This document shows, piece after piece, positions 8,465 to 16,519 of a stretch of 31,173 nucleotides of DNA. The position numbers and the translations under genes are program-made. Each line of letters starts with the position of its first letter. Position 1 is the stretch's first letter. Origin of the DNA: CAYVQU01 sp964453155. GTDB lineage: Bacteria; Chloroflexota; Anaerolineae; Anaerolineales; UBA11858. The notes beneath the pieces are model-generated. The model did no database searches and had not been told where the DNA came from. It worked only from the letters and a program-made list of their open reading frames with translations. The stretch spans positions 1-31,173 of the forward strand of contig CAYVQU010000052.1 in assembly GCA_964453155.1 (NCBI GenBank), read 5' to 3'.

Positions 8465-9822
8465 CTCGCCGTGATTTTCTGCGCTTGGGGTCACTCGCTG
8501 CTGGCGGTGCCGTACTCGCAAGCTGCGCTCCCCAAACAGAAGAACCGGCTGCTGGCGGCGAAGAGGCGCCTGAGGTCGTGGAAGAGCCCGAAATGGCTGA
8601 ACCCGTGACCGTCCAATATTGGTATGCCTGGGGTAACCTTGATCCCGCGATGGATGCCATTTTGGCGACTGAAGAATTCAATGAGGCCATGAAGGGCAAT
8701 AGCCTGGAATACAAAGGCGCCGTTGAGAGCGAAGCCGTTCTCACCGCCGTGGCTGCTGGCACCCCCCCCGATGGTGGTTCCAACTTTGACTATCCTAACC
8801 TGTGGACGCGCGGTGCCGTTCTCGAAGTGACCGACCTGGTTAACGCCAGTGACGTTGTCCAGAAAGATGATATCGCGGCTGGTCTCTGGGAAGGCTCTTT
8901 CTACGATGGCAAGATGATCGGTGTTCCCGGAATCGAAGGCTTCAACTGGTGGGGTATGAACATCAATGCCAACGCCGCTGAAGAAGCTGGACTCGATCCA
9001 GATAATATCCCCCTGACCTGGGAAGGCTTGTTCGAGTGGCACAAAGCCCTCACCAAGTTCGATGACGCTGGTAACCTCCAGCAATTCGGTCTCGATCCCT
9101 GGGACGCGATGGCTGGGGAACCCGACTTTGCCGCGACCTCCTGGGGTTTCCAATGGTGGGATGAGACCACGAACACCTTCGATCTCAACAACCCGCTGAT
9201 GGCCGAATCCTACGAAGTTATGGGTAAGTTCATCCAAGAAGTTGGCCCCGACAAGTTCGCCGGTATGCGCCAGGTTGAAGGTAATGGTACCTGGGGCGCC
9301 GCCTACAACGCTGGCATCCAGACCATGATTATGGAAGGTTACTGGCACCCGGGTGAGACCCAAATCCAGCAACCCGATATTGCTCCCTTCAACCGCTCCA
9401 CCTGGGCACCCGTCCCGGCGAGCCGCGAAGGTTCCAAGATTATGGCCACTGGACCGCACTTCGTCCAGTTATTCAAAGACGGCAACTACCCCAACGAGAT
9501 GTTCCTCTTCGCAGAGCATCTGCTCTCGGGTGCCGCCTTAGACATCATCTTCGAGGAAGTCGGCTGGATCTTTGGTCGTCTCTCCTGGCTGAAAGATGTT
9601 GATAAGAACTACTTCCCCGGCCTGGCCTTCTACGTCGACGCGACCGAAGAAGTCACCGACTGGCTCGTTGGCCGCCGCTGCCCCATCCACTGGTTCGTCA
9701 CCAACCAATCTGCTGAGCTGCGCGAGAAAGTCTACCGCGGTGAAATGAACTCTGGTGAAGCCGTGGAAGAACTCCAACGCCGCGCGTTGGAAGAATGGGA
9801 AGCTTCCGGTCTCGGCGAGTAA
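8446..9822 (+). CDS. Extracellular sugar-binding lipoprotein of an ABC importer (family 1)
   Basis: A 458-residue solute-binding protein. The N-terminus combines a twin-arginine motif (RRDFLRL, Arg8-Arg9) with a lipobox LASC ending at Cys27, followed by an Ala/Glu/Pro-rich linker to about residue 50, so it is probably exported by Tat and lipid-anchored. The mature part starts with VTVQYWYAWGN, the typical opening strand of family-1 (maltose/oligosaccharide-type) binding proteins, and is rich in Trp and Tyr as expected for stacking on sugars. The start is supported by AAGGAGAAAAGGAAAG just upstream. Two permease genes follow after a 280-bp gap holding a strong hairpin, which probably keeps binding-protein expression higher than permease expression. 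The ligand is unknown; nearby hydrolases suggest an oligosaccharide or glycoside. Confidence 0.9.
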   Translation: MEEKKLTRRDFLRLGSLAAGGAVLASCAPQTEEPAAGGEEAPEVVEEPEMAEPVTVQYWYAWGNLDPAMDAILATEEFNEAMKGNSLEYKGAVESEAVLTAVAAGTPPDGGSNFDYPNLWTRGAVLEVTDLVNASDVVQKDDIAAGLWEGSFYDGKMIGVPGIEGFNWWGMNINANAAEEAGLDPDNIPLTWEGLFEWHKALTKFDDAGNLQQFGLDPWDAMAGEPDFAATSWGFQWWDETTNTFDLNNPLMAESYEVMGKFIQEVGPDKFAGMRQVEGNGTWGAAYNAGIQTMIMEGYWHPGETQIQQPDIAPFNRSTWAPVPASREGSKIMATGPHFVQLFKDGNYPNEMFLFAEHLLSGAALDIIFEEVGWIFGRLSWLKDVDKNYFPGLAFYVDATEEVTDWLVGRRCPIHWFVTNQSAELREKVYRGEMNSGEAVEELQRRALEEWEASGLGE

Positions 9823-9897
9823 TTTCGACGAAACCAAGTTTGGAAGATCAGGTCGCGCCCTTCATGCTTGCATTGCCGCCGGCGCGGCCTATTTTCT

Positions 9898-9942
9898 CCC
9901 TGGTGTCTGGTTCAGACTTTCTGGGTCAGACACCAGGGTTTT
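9898..9942 (+). terminator. Strong hairpin after the binding-protein gene
   Basis: CCCTGGTGTCTG (9898-9909) pairs perfectly over 12 bp with CAGACACCAGGG (9927-9938), loop 17 nt, followed by TTTT. It fits an intrinsic terminator or an mRNA 3'-stabilising stem that lets only part of the transcription proceed into the permease genes. Confidence 0.75.
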
Positions 9943-9954
9943 GTCTCAACAATT

Positions 9955-10050
9955 TCACGCCAAGTCGCCAGGCCGCTAAAGTTATTCCCCATTTCGAACG
10001 CAATACCATGAAATGATAGGGATGTTTACGACTTTGCGACTAGGCATGAA
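9955..10050. repeat. Degenerate inverted repeat between binding protein and permease
   Basis: TCACGCCAAGTCGCCAGGCC from 9955 is partly complementary to ACTTTGCGACTAGGCATGA near 10031-10049. The units resemble the better-preserved copy at 13979-14043, so this looks like a decayed member of that family. Confidence 0.45.
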
Positions 10051-10102
10051 AAAGTAATACTGCTCCTAACCTTTTTGAAAGCCCACTTTCTGTGAGGTAC
10101 CT

Positions 10103-11023
10103 ATGACAACTGCGAAATTGAAATTCCGGGGTATGTCGAAAAGTGAGCGCAAAAGTTTATACTGGGGGTTATTTTTCATCTCTCCCTGGCTCTTAGGCTT
10201 TTTACTTTTCACTATTTACCCCTTGTTGGCATCGGGTTATTACAGCCTGACGCGCTATGACCTGATCCGTGAACCGGTATTTTTAGGGTTTAAAAATTTT
10301 TCAAAATTATTCTTTGAGGATGCCCATTTTTGGAACGTAATGGGGAACACGGTTTTTTATGTTGGCTTTGCCGTTCCCTTAGGGATTGCCATGGCCTTTG
10401 CCATCGCCACCCTGCTCAATTCCAAGATTATTGGGCGCTCATTTTTCCGGGGCATTATTTACGTCCCCTCCATTGTCCCGGCAGTATGTTCGGCGATGGT
10501 CTGGTTATTCCTGTTGAATATTCAATACGGGGCGATCAATGCGATCTTGCAATCCATTGGATTACAAGCAATCCCCTTCCTCTCCAGTCCTGATTTGGCC
10601 AAGCCATCTTTGGTTGTGGTATCGATGTGGAGTCAGGGGGCGGCGGTCGTTATTTTCCTGGCAGCCCTCCAAGATGTCCCGCGCTCACTATATGAAGCTG
10701 CGACTGTTGATGGGGCCAATGCCTGGCAGAAATTCCGCAATGTTACCATCCCAATTACCACCCCTGTTATCCTGTTCAATCTGATCATGGGTTTCATCGG
10801 TGCGTTCCAGGAATTTACCCTACCCTGGCTGCTGACGGGGGGTGGCCCCATGAATGCCACCGAATTCTATGCTATCCACCTCTATCGGAATGCCTTTATT
10901 TATCTGCGGATGGGGAAGGCTTCGGCCCTGGCCTGGATTTTGTTCTTTATCATCGTGATTTTCACTGTGATCTTATTTAGAACCTCAGCGCGCTGGGTTT
11001 ATTACGGAGGAGGCGAAGACTAA
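10103..11023 (+). CDS. Sugar ABC transporter permease, MalF-like
   Basis: A 306-residue inner-membrane permease with six predicted helices, starting with a short basic cytoplasmic tail and then WGLFFISPWLLGFLLF. The EAA loop that contacts the ATPase is at EAATVDGANAWQKFRNVTIP (Glu198 onward). FTLPWLLTGGGP near residue 240 is typical of the MalF/UgpA-type subfamily. The ATG at 10103 has GAGG upstream. The stop codon overlaps the next start (TAATG), so the two permeases are translationally coupled and form the heterodimeric channel. No ATPase gene follows, so an MsmX/UgpC-like ATPase encoded elsewhere is presumably shared. Confidence 0.93.
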   Translation: MTTAKLKFRGMSKSERKSLYWGLFFISPWLLGFLLFTIYPLLASGYYSLTRYDLIREPVFLGFKNFSKLFFEDAHFWNVMGNTVFYVGFAVPLGIAMAFAIATLLNSKIIGRSFFRGIIYVPSIVPAVCSAMVWLFLLNIQYGAINAILQSIGLQAIPFLSSPDLAKPSLVVVSMWSQGAAVVIFLAALQDVPRSLYEAATVDGANAWQKFRNVTIPITTPVILFNLIMGFIGAFQEFTLPWLLTGGGPMNATEFYAIHLYRNAFIYLRMGKASALAWILFFIIVIFTVILFRTSARWVYYGGGED

Positions 11024-11928
11024 TGGCTACAACAAATCTCTCTACTACGACTGATGTGATTTCTTTTCGACGTCAAAGCCGCTTCCGCCGAGTATCATCT
11101 GAAGTATTAAAGTATGGCCTCCTGGCTTTTATCACTTTTGTGTTTGCTTTCCCGATGTTTTGGATGGTCTCTTCGGCCTTGAAGAGCGACCCCCAGGTGT
11201 ACACCCTGCCACCGATCTGGATTCCGATCCCCTGGCACCCGGAGAATTTCGTCAACGGTTGGACTCGCCTGGATTTCAATACGATGGCAATCAATTCGGT
11301 TTTCCGGTATACCTTGCCAGTAGTGATCTCAACGGTACTGTCGTCACTAGTGGTCGCCTATGGGTTTGCCAAAGTCCGCTGGCGCGGCCGTGACACCGTC
11401 TTTTTCCTCTGCATGATGACGATGATGCTGCCCTGGCAGGTCACGATGGTGCCGCTATTTGTAGTCTTTAAGAATTTTGGCTGGATCAATTCTTACCGCC
11501 CGCTGGTCATCCCCTCATTCTTTGGTAATGCCTATTTCATCTTCCTGCTCCGCCAGTTTTTCCGCTCAATTCCGGAAGAATTGTCAGATGCGGCTCGGAT
11601 TGACGGTGCCAGCGAGCTAGGAATCCTGTTCCGGATTATTTTACCGCTATCTAAACCGGCCATCGCGGTTGTGGCCCTTTTCCGGTTCATCGGTGCCTGG
11701 AACGATTACCTCGGCCCGTTGATCTATCTCAACCAGGATGAACTCTTCCCCCTGGCCCTTGGCGTCCAGCGGCTCAACCGCATCGCTAACTCGATGGGAA
11801 CATCAGGTGATGCTTACCCTCACCTGATGGCGGTCAGCACCATTATCGCTTTGCCCATCATTATCGCCTTCTTCCTGGCCCAGCGCACCTTCATTGAAGG
11901 GATTTCTCTGACCGGTTTAAAGGGGTAA
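11023..11928 (+). CDS. Sugar ABC transporter permease, MalG-like
   Basis: A 301-residue second permease. It has the MalG-type layout: a basic cytoplasmic N-terminus, a first helix ending FPMFWMVSSALKS, and a periplasmic segment with YTLPPIWIPIPWHPENF. The EAA loop is DAARIDGASELGILFRIILP (from Asp189), followed by FRFIGAWNDYLGPLIYL and a C-terminus close to GLKG, the usual end of this family. The ATG shares its A with the stop codon of the preceding permease gene. A perfect 11-bp stem-loop 22 bp after the stop marks the end of the transporter operon. Confidence 0.93.
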   Translation: MATTNLSTTTDVISFRRQSRFRRVSSEVLKYGLLAFITFVFAFPMFWMVSSALKSDPQVYTLPPIWIPIPWHPENFVNGWTRLDFNTMAINSVFRYTLPVVISTVLSSLVVAYGFAKVRWRGRDTVFFLCMMTMMLPWQVTMVPLFVVFKNFGWINSYRPLVIPSFFGNAYFIFLLRQFFRSIPEELSDAARIDGASELGILFRIILPLSKPAIAVVALFRFIGAWNDYLGPLIYLNQDELFPLALGVQRLNRIANSMGTSGDAYPHLMAVSTIIALPIIIAFFLAQRTFIEGISLTGLKG

Positions 11929-11949
11929 TTCTTCACCCGCATCAACTTC

Positions 11950-11986
11950 AACGGCGTTCCATTTCTACTCAGAAAGGAACGCCGTT
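11950..11986 (+). terminator. Stem-loop ending the ABC transporter operon
   Basis: AACGGCGTTCC (11950-11960) and GGAACGCCGTT (11976-11986) form a perfect 11-bp stem with a 15-nt loop just downstream of the permease stop. No T-run follows, so it may work as an RNA 3' end or processing structure rather than as a classical intrinsic terminator. Confidence 0.65.
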
Positions 11987-12003
11987 ATAACATGTGAACT
12001 TTA

Positions 12004-12101
12004 AGATCAAAAATTTTTAAACCGCTAATCTCGCGAATTTACGCTAATTTATTTTTTATTCGTGCAGATTAGCGTTATTCGCGGTTTCATCTTTGATTTT
12101 T
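12004..12101. repeat. Intergenic inverted repeat upstream of the corrinoid protein
   Basis: The left arm ATCAAAAATTTTTAAACCGCTAATC... (12006-12050) is complementary to the right arm GATTAGCGTTATTCGCGGTTTCATC... (12067-12100) with small offsets. The same units (AACCGC, TTACGC, GATTAGCG) recur in the inner element at 21745-21814. Confidence 0.75.
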
Positions 12102-12128
12102 AACCGCAAAATTATTTGGAGCAATGCA

Positions 12129-12761
12129 ATGGACGAAAAACTAAAACCTGTATATGAAGCAATTTTGGATGGGGATATGGGTGGCGCCACCGACGGCGTC
12201 CAGGCCGCCTTGGATGGCGAAGTTGCCGCGGGCGATATCCTCCAAACCGGGTTGATCCCCGCGATGGCCGAAGTAGGCCGCCTGTTCGAAGAAGGCGAAT
12301 ACTTTGTCCCCGAGATGTTGATCGCCGCCCGGGCTATGAAAGCCGGACTTGAAATTTTGAAACCCCTCCTCGTGGATTCGGGCATCGAGCCGGTGGGCAC
12401 GGTTGCCATCGGCACCGTCAAAGGCGACCTCCACGATATCGGCAAAAACCTGGTTGCCATGATGATGGAAGGTGCCGGGTTCGAGATTGTGGACTTGGGC
12501 ACCGACGTCGGCCCCGAGAAATTCGTCGAAGCCGCCCAAGCTGGCGCTGGTTTGATCGCCCTCTCCGCCCTGCTGACCACCACCATGCCCAGCATGGCCC
12601 AAACGGTGGAAGCGCTTAGCGAGGCTGGTGTACGCGATCAGGTCAAAGTTCTCATCGGCGGGGCCCCGGTCACCACCGAATACGCCGAACAAATCGGCGC
12701 CGACGGCTACGCTCCCGATGCATCCCAAGCCGCAACCTTAGCAAAAGAATTTGTAGCGTAG
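12129..12761 (+). CDS. Corrinoid (B12)-binding methyl-carrier protein, MtaC/MttC/MtbC-like
   Basis: A 210-residue cytoplasmic protein with the two-domain layout of methyltransferase corrinoid proteins. The helical cap (about residues 1-85) contains GLIPAMAEVGRLFEEGEYFVPE. The Rossmann-like B12 domain has GTVKGDLHDIGKN, giving the signature Asp100-x-His102-x-x-Gly105 whose His replaces the lower cobalt ligand, then LSALLTTTMPSM and VLIGGAPVT. Length matches the family (about 210-220 residues). The start at 12129 is preferred because TTGGAG lies seven bases upstream; an in-frame ATT start codon at 12093 would add 12 residues. It should accept a methyl group from a substrate methyltransferase and donate it to a URO-D-type transferase. 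It is the only B12-binding protein recognised in the window. Confidence 0.92.
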   Translation: MDEKLKPVYEAILDGDMGGATDGVQAALDGEVAAGDILQTGLIPAMAEVGRLFEEGEYFVPEMLIAARAMKAGLEILKPLLVDSGIEPVGTVAIGTVKGDLHDIGKNLVAMMMEGAGFEIVDLGTDVGPEKFVEAAQAGAGLIALSALLTTTMPSMAQTVEALSEAGVRDQVKVLIGGAPVTTEYAEQIGADGYAPDASQAATLAKEFVA

Positions 12762-12767
12762 ATATAG

Positions 12768-12869
12768 AACGCGGATCACGCTGATGCGCTGCGCTAACGC
12801 GGATTCTCGCGGATTTTTAACAATAAATAAAATCCGCGAGAATCCGCTAAATCCGCAGCATCCGCGTTC
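12768..12869. repeat. Intergenic inverted repeat with a perfect 16-bp inner stem and micro-insert
   Basis: GGATTCTCGCGGATTT (12801-12816) and AAATCCGCGAGAATCC (12830-12845) pair perfectly over 16 bp with a 13-nt loop. The outer arms AACGCGGAT and ATCCGCGTT also pair. The left arm carries a micro-insert, ATGCGCTGCGCTAA (12784-12797). Confidence 0.85.
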
Positions 12870-12883
12870 CATTGGGAGTAACT

Positions 12884-13975
12884 ATGCCTATCGATTTTAG
12901 CCCCGAACGTTGGGATCAGACCAAGGAAATCTATCGTCAGTGGTGGGCGGGTGAGTTGGACCGTCCAATTGTGCCGCTTGTGATGTTTGGCCGCGATCCC
13001 GGCCGCCCGGCACCCAATGCGCCGCTATTAACCCAGGCCACTTGCCACGATCTAACCATCCCCGCCGAAGACGTAATCGACGCCATTGATTACATGCTCT
13101 CATCGGTGGAATTTTTAGGTGATTCTTACCCCTATTTCAATATGGATGCGTTTGGCCCCGGGGTCATCGCGGCCTTTATGGGCGGCCGCTTGGATAATTC
13201 TTCGGGTCAGGTTTGGTTCTATCCCCCCGAAGATGATATTGCCATCCAGGACATCCACTTCAAATTTGATCCGGATAATAAGTGGTTCCGCCGAGTGGTC
13301 GATCTTTACACCACTGGGATGAACCGCTGGCAGGGCCAGGTACTGATGGGGATGGTTGACATTGGCGGCAATATGGATATTCTCTCGGCCTGGCGGCCCA
13401 GCGAAAAACTGCTGCTGGATTTGTACGACAACCCCGATGAAGTCAAGCGGTTGATTTGGGAGGCTCATGAGGCCTGGCATCAATATTACGACGCTCTCAA
13501 CGATGTTTTGCAGCCAGTCAACCCCGGCTACTCGGATTGGTCCTATATTTACAGCGAGCAGCCCAGTTATATGCTCCAGAGCGATTTCACCTACATGATC
13601 AGCACCAAAATGTTTGACGAGTTCGCCAAACCTGAACTGGAGGCTACCTGTAAACGCCTGCCCCTGAGTTTCTACCATTTGGACGGAGTCGGTCAAATCC
13701 CCCACCTCGATTCGCTCCTTGAAATCGATGAACTTGACGGCGTCCAGTGGGTTCCTGGCGACGGCAAACCCCATTGCGGCCACTGGCCCGAACTCTACCA
13801 GAAAATCCACGCCGCGGGCAAGAAAATTCAGCTCATCGTGGGTGAATTCGAAGCGATTGATGCCGTCATCGAACAAACTGGCACCGCTAATGGCCTAGCG
13901 CACATCGGCATCTTGAAAACCAAGGACCAGGAAACTGAACTTCGAGAAAAGTTGAGTTCTTACGGTATTAAATAA
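12884..13975 (+). CDS. URO-D superfamily protein, divergent (putative corrinoid-linked methyltransferase)
   Basis: A 363-residue protein with the uroporphyrinogen-decarboxylase barrel pattern but a distinctive N-terminus (IYRQWWAGELDRPIVPL in place of the usual RERVLAALNHQ). The segment SFYHLDGVGQ places His265 and Asp267 where MtaA-type methyltransferases have the zinc-binding His-x-Cys. PHCGHWPELYQK near residue 310 may contribute a Cys. The ATG at 12884 is chosen because GGGAG lies five bases upstream; an upstream in-frame TTG is unlikely. It directly follows the corrinoid-protein gene, which supports a role in methyl transfer rather than haem synthesis. The substrate is unknown, and this is the most divergent of the six URO-D proteins here. 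Confidence 0.75.
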   Translation: MPIDFSPERWDQTKEIYRQWWAGELDRPIVPLVMFGRDPGRPAPNAPLLTQATCHDLTIPAEDVIDAIDYMLSSVEFLGDSYPYFNMDAFGPGVIAAFMGGRLDNSSGQVWFYPPEDDIAIQDIHFKFDPDNKWFRRVVDLYTTGMNRWQGQVLMGMVDIGGNMDILSAWRPSEKLLLDLYDNPDEVKRLIWEAHEAWHQYYDALNDVLQPVNPGYSDWSYIYSEQPSYMLQSDFTYMISTKMFDEFAKPELEATCKRLPLSFYHLDGVGQIPHLDSLLEIDELDGVQWVPGDGKPHCGHWPELYQKIHAAGKKIQLIVGEFEAIDAVIEQTGTANGLAHIGILKTKDQETELREKLSSYGIK

Positions 13976-13978
13976 ACC

Positions 13979-14043
13979 TCACGCAAAGCCGCCAAGACGC
14001 TAAGTTTTTATTTTTTCTTTGCGCCTTTGCGACTTGGCGTGAT
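13979..14043. repeat. Intergenic inverted repeat between two URO-D genes
   Basis: TCACGCAAAGCCGCCAAGACGC from 13979 faces CTTTGCGCCTTTGCGACTTGGCGTGA ending at 14043. TCACGC pairs exactly with GCGTGA at the ends. It ends 11 bp before the next start codon. Confidence 0.75.
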
Positions 14044-14054
14044 CATTTTCCACT

Positions 14055-15098
14055 ATGAATATACGCGAACGATTAGAAGCATTTTGGGCGGGTGAACGCC
14101 CCGATGTAATTCCCTTCACCATTTATCAAAACGAGTGGCGGCATACCCAGGATGACCCCTCCTGGCAGGGCTTATACGAAAAAGGGCTGGGCGTCACCTG
14201 GCATTTGCGGACCACCCAGGAAGTCTGGCCAAAGGGTGTCGAAATTAAGGACGAGCAAGTCAGCGAAAATGGCAAGACCCTCCTCAAACGGACGATTTCC
14301 ACCCCCGTTGGCGACATCTACGAACTCTATGACGATGATTGGCGTCAGAAACACTATCTCGAAACGGCAGAAGACTATGCCGTGATGACCTACGTCGCCA
14401 AAAATTTGGACGTGGTCCCCAGTTACGACGACTATTTGGAACAGGAGAAAGCCGTGGCGCCATACGGCGTGGGCATGTCCGCCGTCGGACGCACCCCTAA
14501 TCAAACCATCCTGGTCGATTTTGTCGGTCTGGAACAATATGCTTTCCATACATTCGATCTTGCTGCCGAGATGGAAGAACTCTACGAAGCCCTGTTGAAT
14601 GTTTTCCGCAAACGGATCGAACTCACTGCCGAGGGACCGGGTAAATTTGTCTCAGTGCTGGAGAATTTCACCGCCGAAACCCTGGGCCCCAAACGATTTA
14701 AAGAACTGCTCCTGCCCGTCTACGAAGAGTGTTTCCCGATCCTGCAAAGCGCGGGTAAAATTGTCGGCACGCATTACGACGGACAGATGTCGTCCTGTAA
14801 AGATTTGATCGCCAGTGCCCCTATCGACCTGATCGAGTCCCTCACTCCGCCCCCCGAGGGAGATATGACTTTAGCCGAATGCCGGGCCGCCTGGCCGGAC
14901 AAACTTTTCTGGTCAAACCTCAACGTGGCCCTCTACGATCTCCCGCCCGCTGAACTCAAAGCCAAGGTCCTCCGCCGGGTGGAAGAGGCCGCCCCCGATG
15001 GCCGCAGACTGGCCTTCGAAGTGTCCGAACAATATCCCGATAACTGGCCGGAATCCCTCCCCGTTGTCCTGGAAGCCCTTGAAGAGACGAGAGTTTAA
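14055..15098 (+). CDS. URO-D superfamily protein (putative methyltransferase)
   Basis: A 347-residue cytoplasmic protein. The N-terminus MNIRERLEAFWAGERPDVIPF is a recognisable variant of the URO-D start. FTAETLGPKRFKELLLPVYEE (about residues 208-228) is the usual URO-D helix before the ligand loop, and GTHYDGQ gives His240 and Asp242 at the MtaA-type metal site. SLTPPPEGDMTLAECRAAWPDK and the FWSNLN strand follow the pattern of methyltransferase-type URO-D proteins. No strong ribosome binding site is seen; the start is chosen from the position of the family N-terminus. It stands alone between two palindromic gaps. Substrate unknown. Confidence 0.8.
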   Translation: MNIRERLEAFWAGERPDVIPFTIYQNEWRHTQDDPSWQGLYEKGLGVTWHLRTTQEVWPKGVEIKDEQVSENGKTLLKRTISTPVGDIYELYDDDWRQKHYLETAEDYAVMTYVAKNLDVVPSYDDYLEQEKAVAPYGVGMSAVGRTPNQTILVDFVGLEQYAFHTFDLAAEMEELYEALLNVFRKRIELTAEGPGKFVSVLENFTAETLGPKRFKELLLPVYEECFPILQSAGKIVGTHYDGQMSSCKDLIASAPIDLIESLTPPPEGDMTLAECRAAWPDKLFWSNLNVALYDLPPAELKAKVLRRVEEAAPDGRRLAFEVSEQYPDNWPESLPVVLEALEETRV

Positions 15099-15314
15099 AC
15101 ACGATTAGCACGAATGAATCGAATGACCCGAATACCAGCAACCTGATGTTTTCAGAAAATTGGACGCAGATTTACGCTGATGAACGCTGATTAAAAATTA
15201 TGAAAAAAAATCTGCGTTTTCTGCGTTTATCAGCGTCCCAATCAAAAGGTGTAGTTTTGGACAGAAACCCAATAAGCATTCGTGATATTCGTTGTATTCG
15301 TCAAATTCGTGTTT
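15096..15314. repeat. Outer inverted repeat of a nested pair
   Basis: TAAACACGATTAGCACGAATG (from 15096) pairs with CATTCGTG...AATTCGTGTTTA (15277-15314). The outer loop holds about 140 bp including a complete second inverted repeat of a different unit family (15162-15239). The left arm begins at the stop codon of the preceding gene. Confidence 0.75.
15162..15239. repeat. Inner inverted repeat of a nested pair
   Basis: GGACGCAGATTTACGCTGAT (15162 onward) pairs with AAATCTGCG...CAGCGTCC (15209-15238). It shares its unit family with the element at 25047-25110 and lies wholly inside the loop of the outer element. Confidence 0.75.
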
Positions 15315-15343
15315 AGTTATCTGTAAGTAAAAGTCACGCTACC

Positions 15344-16513
15344 ATGAAAAACCTAGAACGATTTAAAAAAGCGCTCAACTGGGAACCCATTGACCGGATT
15401 CTGACCTACGATTTCCTGGATAACCGGGAAATTCTCATTCAACATGGCGGGTTTGACCCCACGCGGGAATACACTTTCGAAGAGTTGATCGAAGTCAACG
15501 CCAAGGCCTGGCAGAATATCGGCGTCGATGTCACCCGGGCGGTCTATGACCCCGTCAACCATTGGATGGGCGGCAAGATCGAAAATTGGATCCGCTTTTT
15601 TGGGGTCGACCCCAGCGAATGGGAAGTCAGCCAGGCTGGGGAGACCGCCTGGATTTCCAAACGCCCCTTCCGGACGCTGAAAGAAATCGAACAACACATG
15701 CCCCAAAAACCGGTCTATGAGGAAGTTCGGGATTGGTACCAGCCGGTGATCCGCCAGATTCAAGAAGTCTTGGCGCATTACAACATCGTGTTCATCGGGG
15801 CGGTCGAAGGCCCAATTACCGATGCCTACACTTACATGGACATGGAGTTGTTCGCCGAAGCCATTTATGATGCCCCCGAACTAGTATCCCATATTATGGA
15901 TTGTACTGGTTTGTTTTCGGCTCATATCTCCCGAGCATTTGCCGAAGTCACCGATGCCCCCTTGATGTTCATGGGCGAAGATATCGCGGGCAACACCGGC
16001 CCCATCTTCAGCCCCAAATTTGTCCGTAAGGAAGGTTTGCCGCGTTGGAAATGGATCACGGAACCGATTAAGGCCAAAGGTTACAAATTCCTGTATCACA
16101 CCGATGGCCGTTATGGCAATTTCTTGCCGTTATTCTTCGATGATCTGGGTGCCGAAGGCTTGAACCCCATCGAGCGCAATGGCTGCAACGATATTTTTGA
16201 AATCAGAGCAGAATATCCCGACAAATTACTGTTCGGGAACGTCTGCTGCATGCACACCTTACCCCACGGCACCCTCGGCGACGTCGAAGATGAAACCCTC
16301 GAACTGATCGAAAAGATCGGTCCCCAAGGTGGTATATTTATTGGCTCATCCAGCGAAGTGCACGATCACGTTCCGGTGGAGAACGCCGTAAAAATGTATC
16401 AAACGGTCCATGAATATGGGGCTTATCCCATTGATGTGGATCGAATTCGAGCGCGGCGGACCGCGCTAAGAACCAAAAACCAGCTCAAACTTCGGGCAGA
16501 ACTGGAACTTTAG
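15344..16513 (+). CDS. URO-D superfamily protein (putative methyltransferase) coupled to a chaperonin gene
   Basis: A 389-residue cytoplasmic protein. It opens LERFKKALNWEPIDRILTYD, the URO-D start pattern. The loop FLYHTDGRYGNF gives His252 and Asp254 in the position of the His-x-Cys zinc motif of MtaA/MtbA. LNPIERNGCNDIFEIRAEYPDKLLFGNV and the final VPVENAVKMYQTV match methyltransferase-type URO-D proteins. The last 25 residues form a basic, Arg/Lys/Leu-rich extension beyond the usual end. Its TAG stop (16511-16513) overlaps the AGGA ribosome binding site of the chaperonin gene, which starts 6 bp later. The two are almost certainly co-translated, and this protein is the best candidate client. 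Confidence 0.82.
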   Translation: MKNLERFKKALNWEPIDRILTYDFLDNREILIQHGGFDPTREYTFEELIEVNAKAWQNIGVDVTRAVYDPVNHWMGGKIENWIRFFGVDPSEWEVSQAGETAWISKRPFRTLKEIEQHMPQKPVYEEVRDWYQPVIRQIQEVLAHYNIVFIGAVEGPITDAYTYMDMELFAEAIYDAPELVSHIMDCTGLFSAHISRAFAEVTDAPLMFMGEDIAGNTGPIFSPKFVRKEGLPRWKWITEPIKAKGYKFLYHTDGRYGNFLPLFFDDLGAEGLNPIERNGCNDIFEIRAEYPDKLLFGNVCCMHTLPHGTLGDVEDETLELIEKIGPQGGIFIGSSSEVHDHVPVENAVKMYQTVHEYGAYPIDVDRIRARRTALRTKNQLKLRAELEL

Positions 16514-16519
16514 GATTTA

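Noticed and set aside
8491..9459. Long open frame antisense to the sugar-binding protein gene
   Set aside because: It is a mirror of the codon bias of the real gene, shows no recognisable domain and no plausible ribosome binding site.
12004..12128. Cobalamin riboswitch upstream of the corrinoid protein
   Set aside because: The structure there is an inverted repeat of the intergenic family; no B12-box-like conserved core was found.
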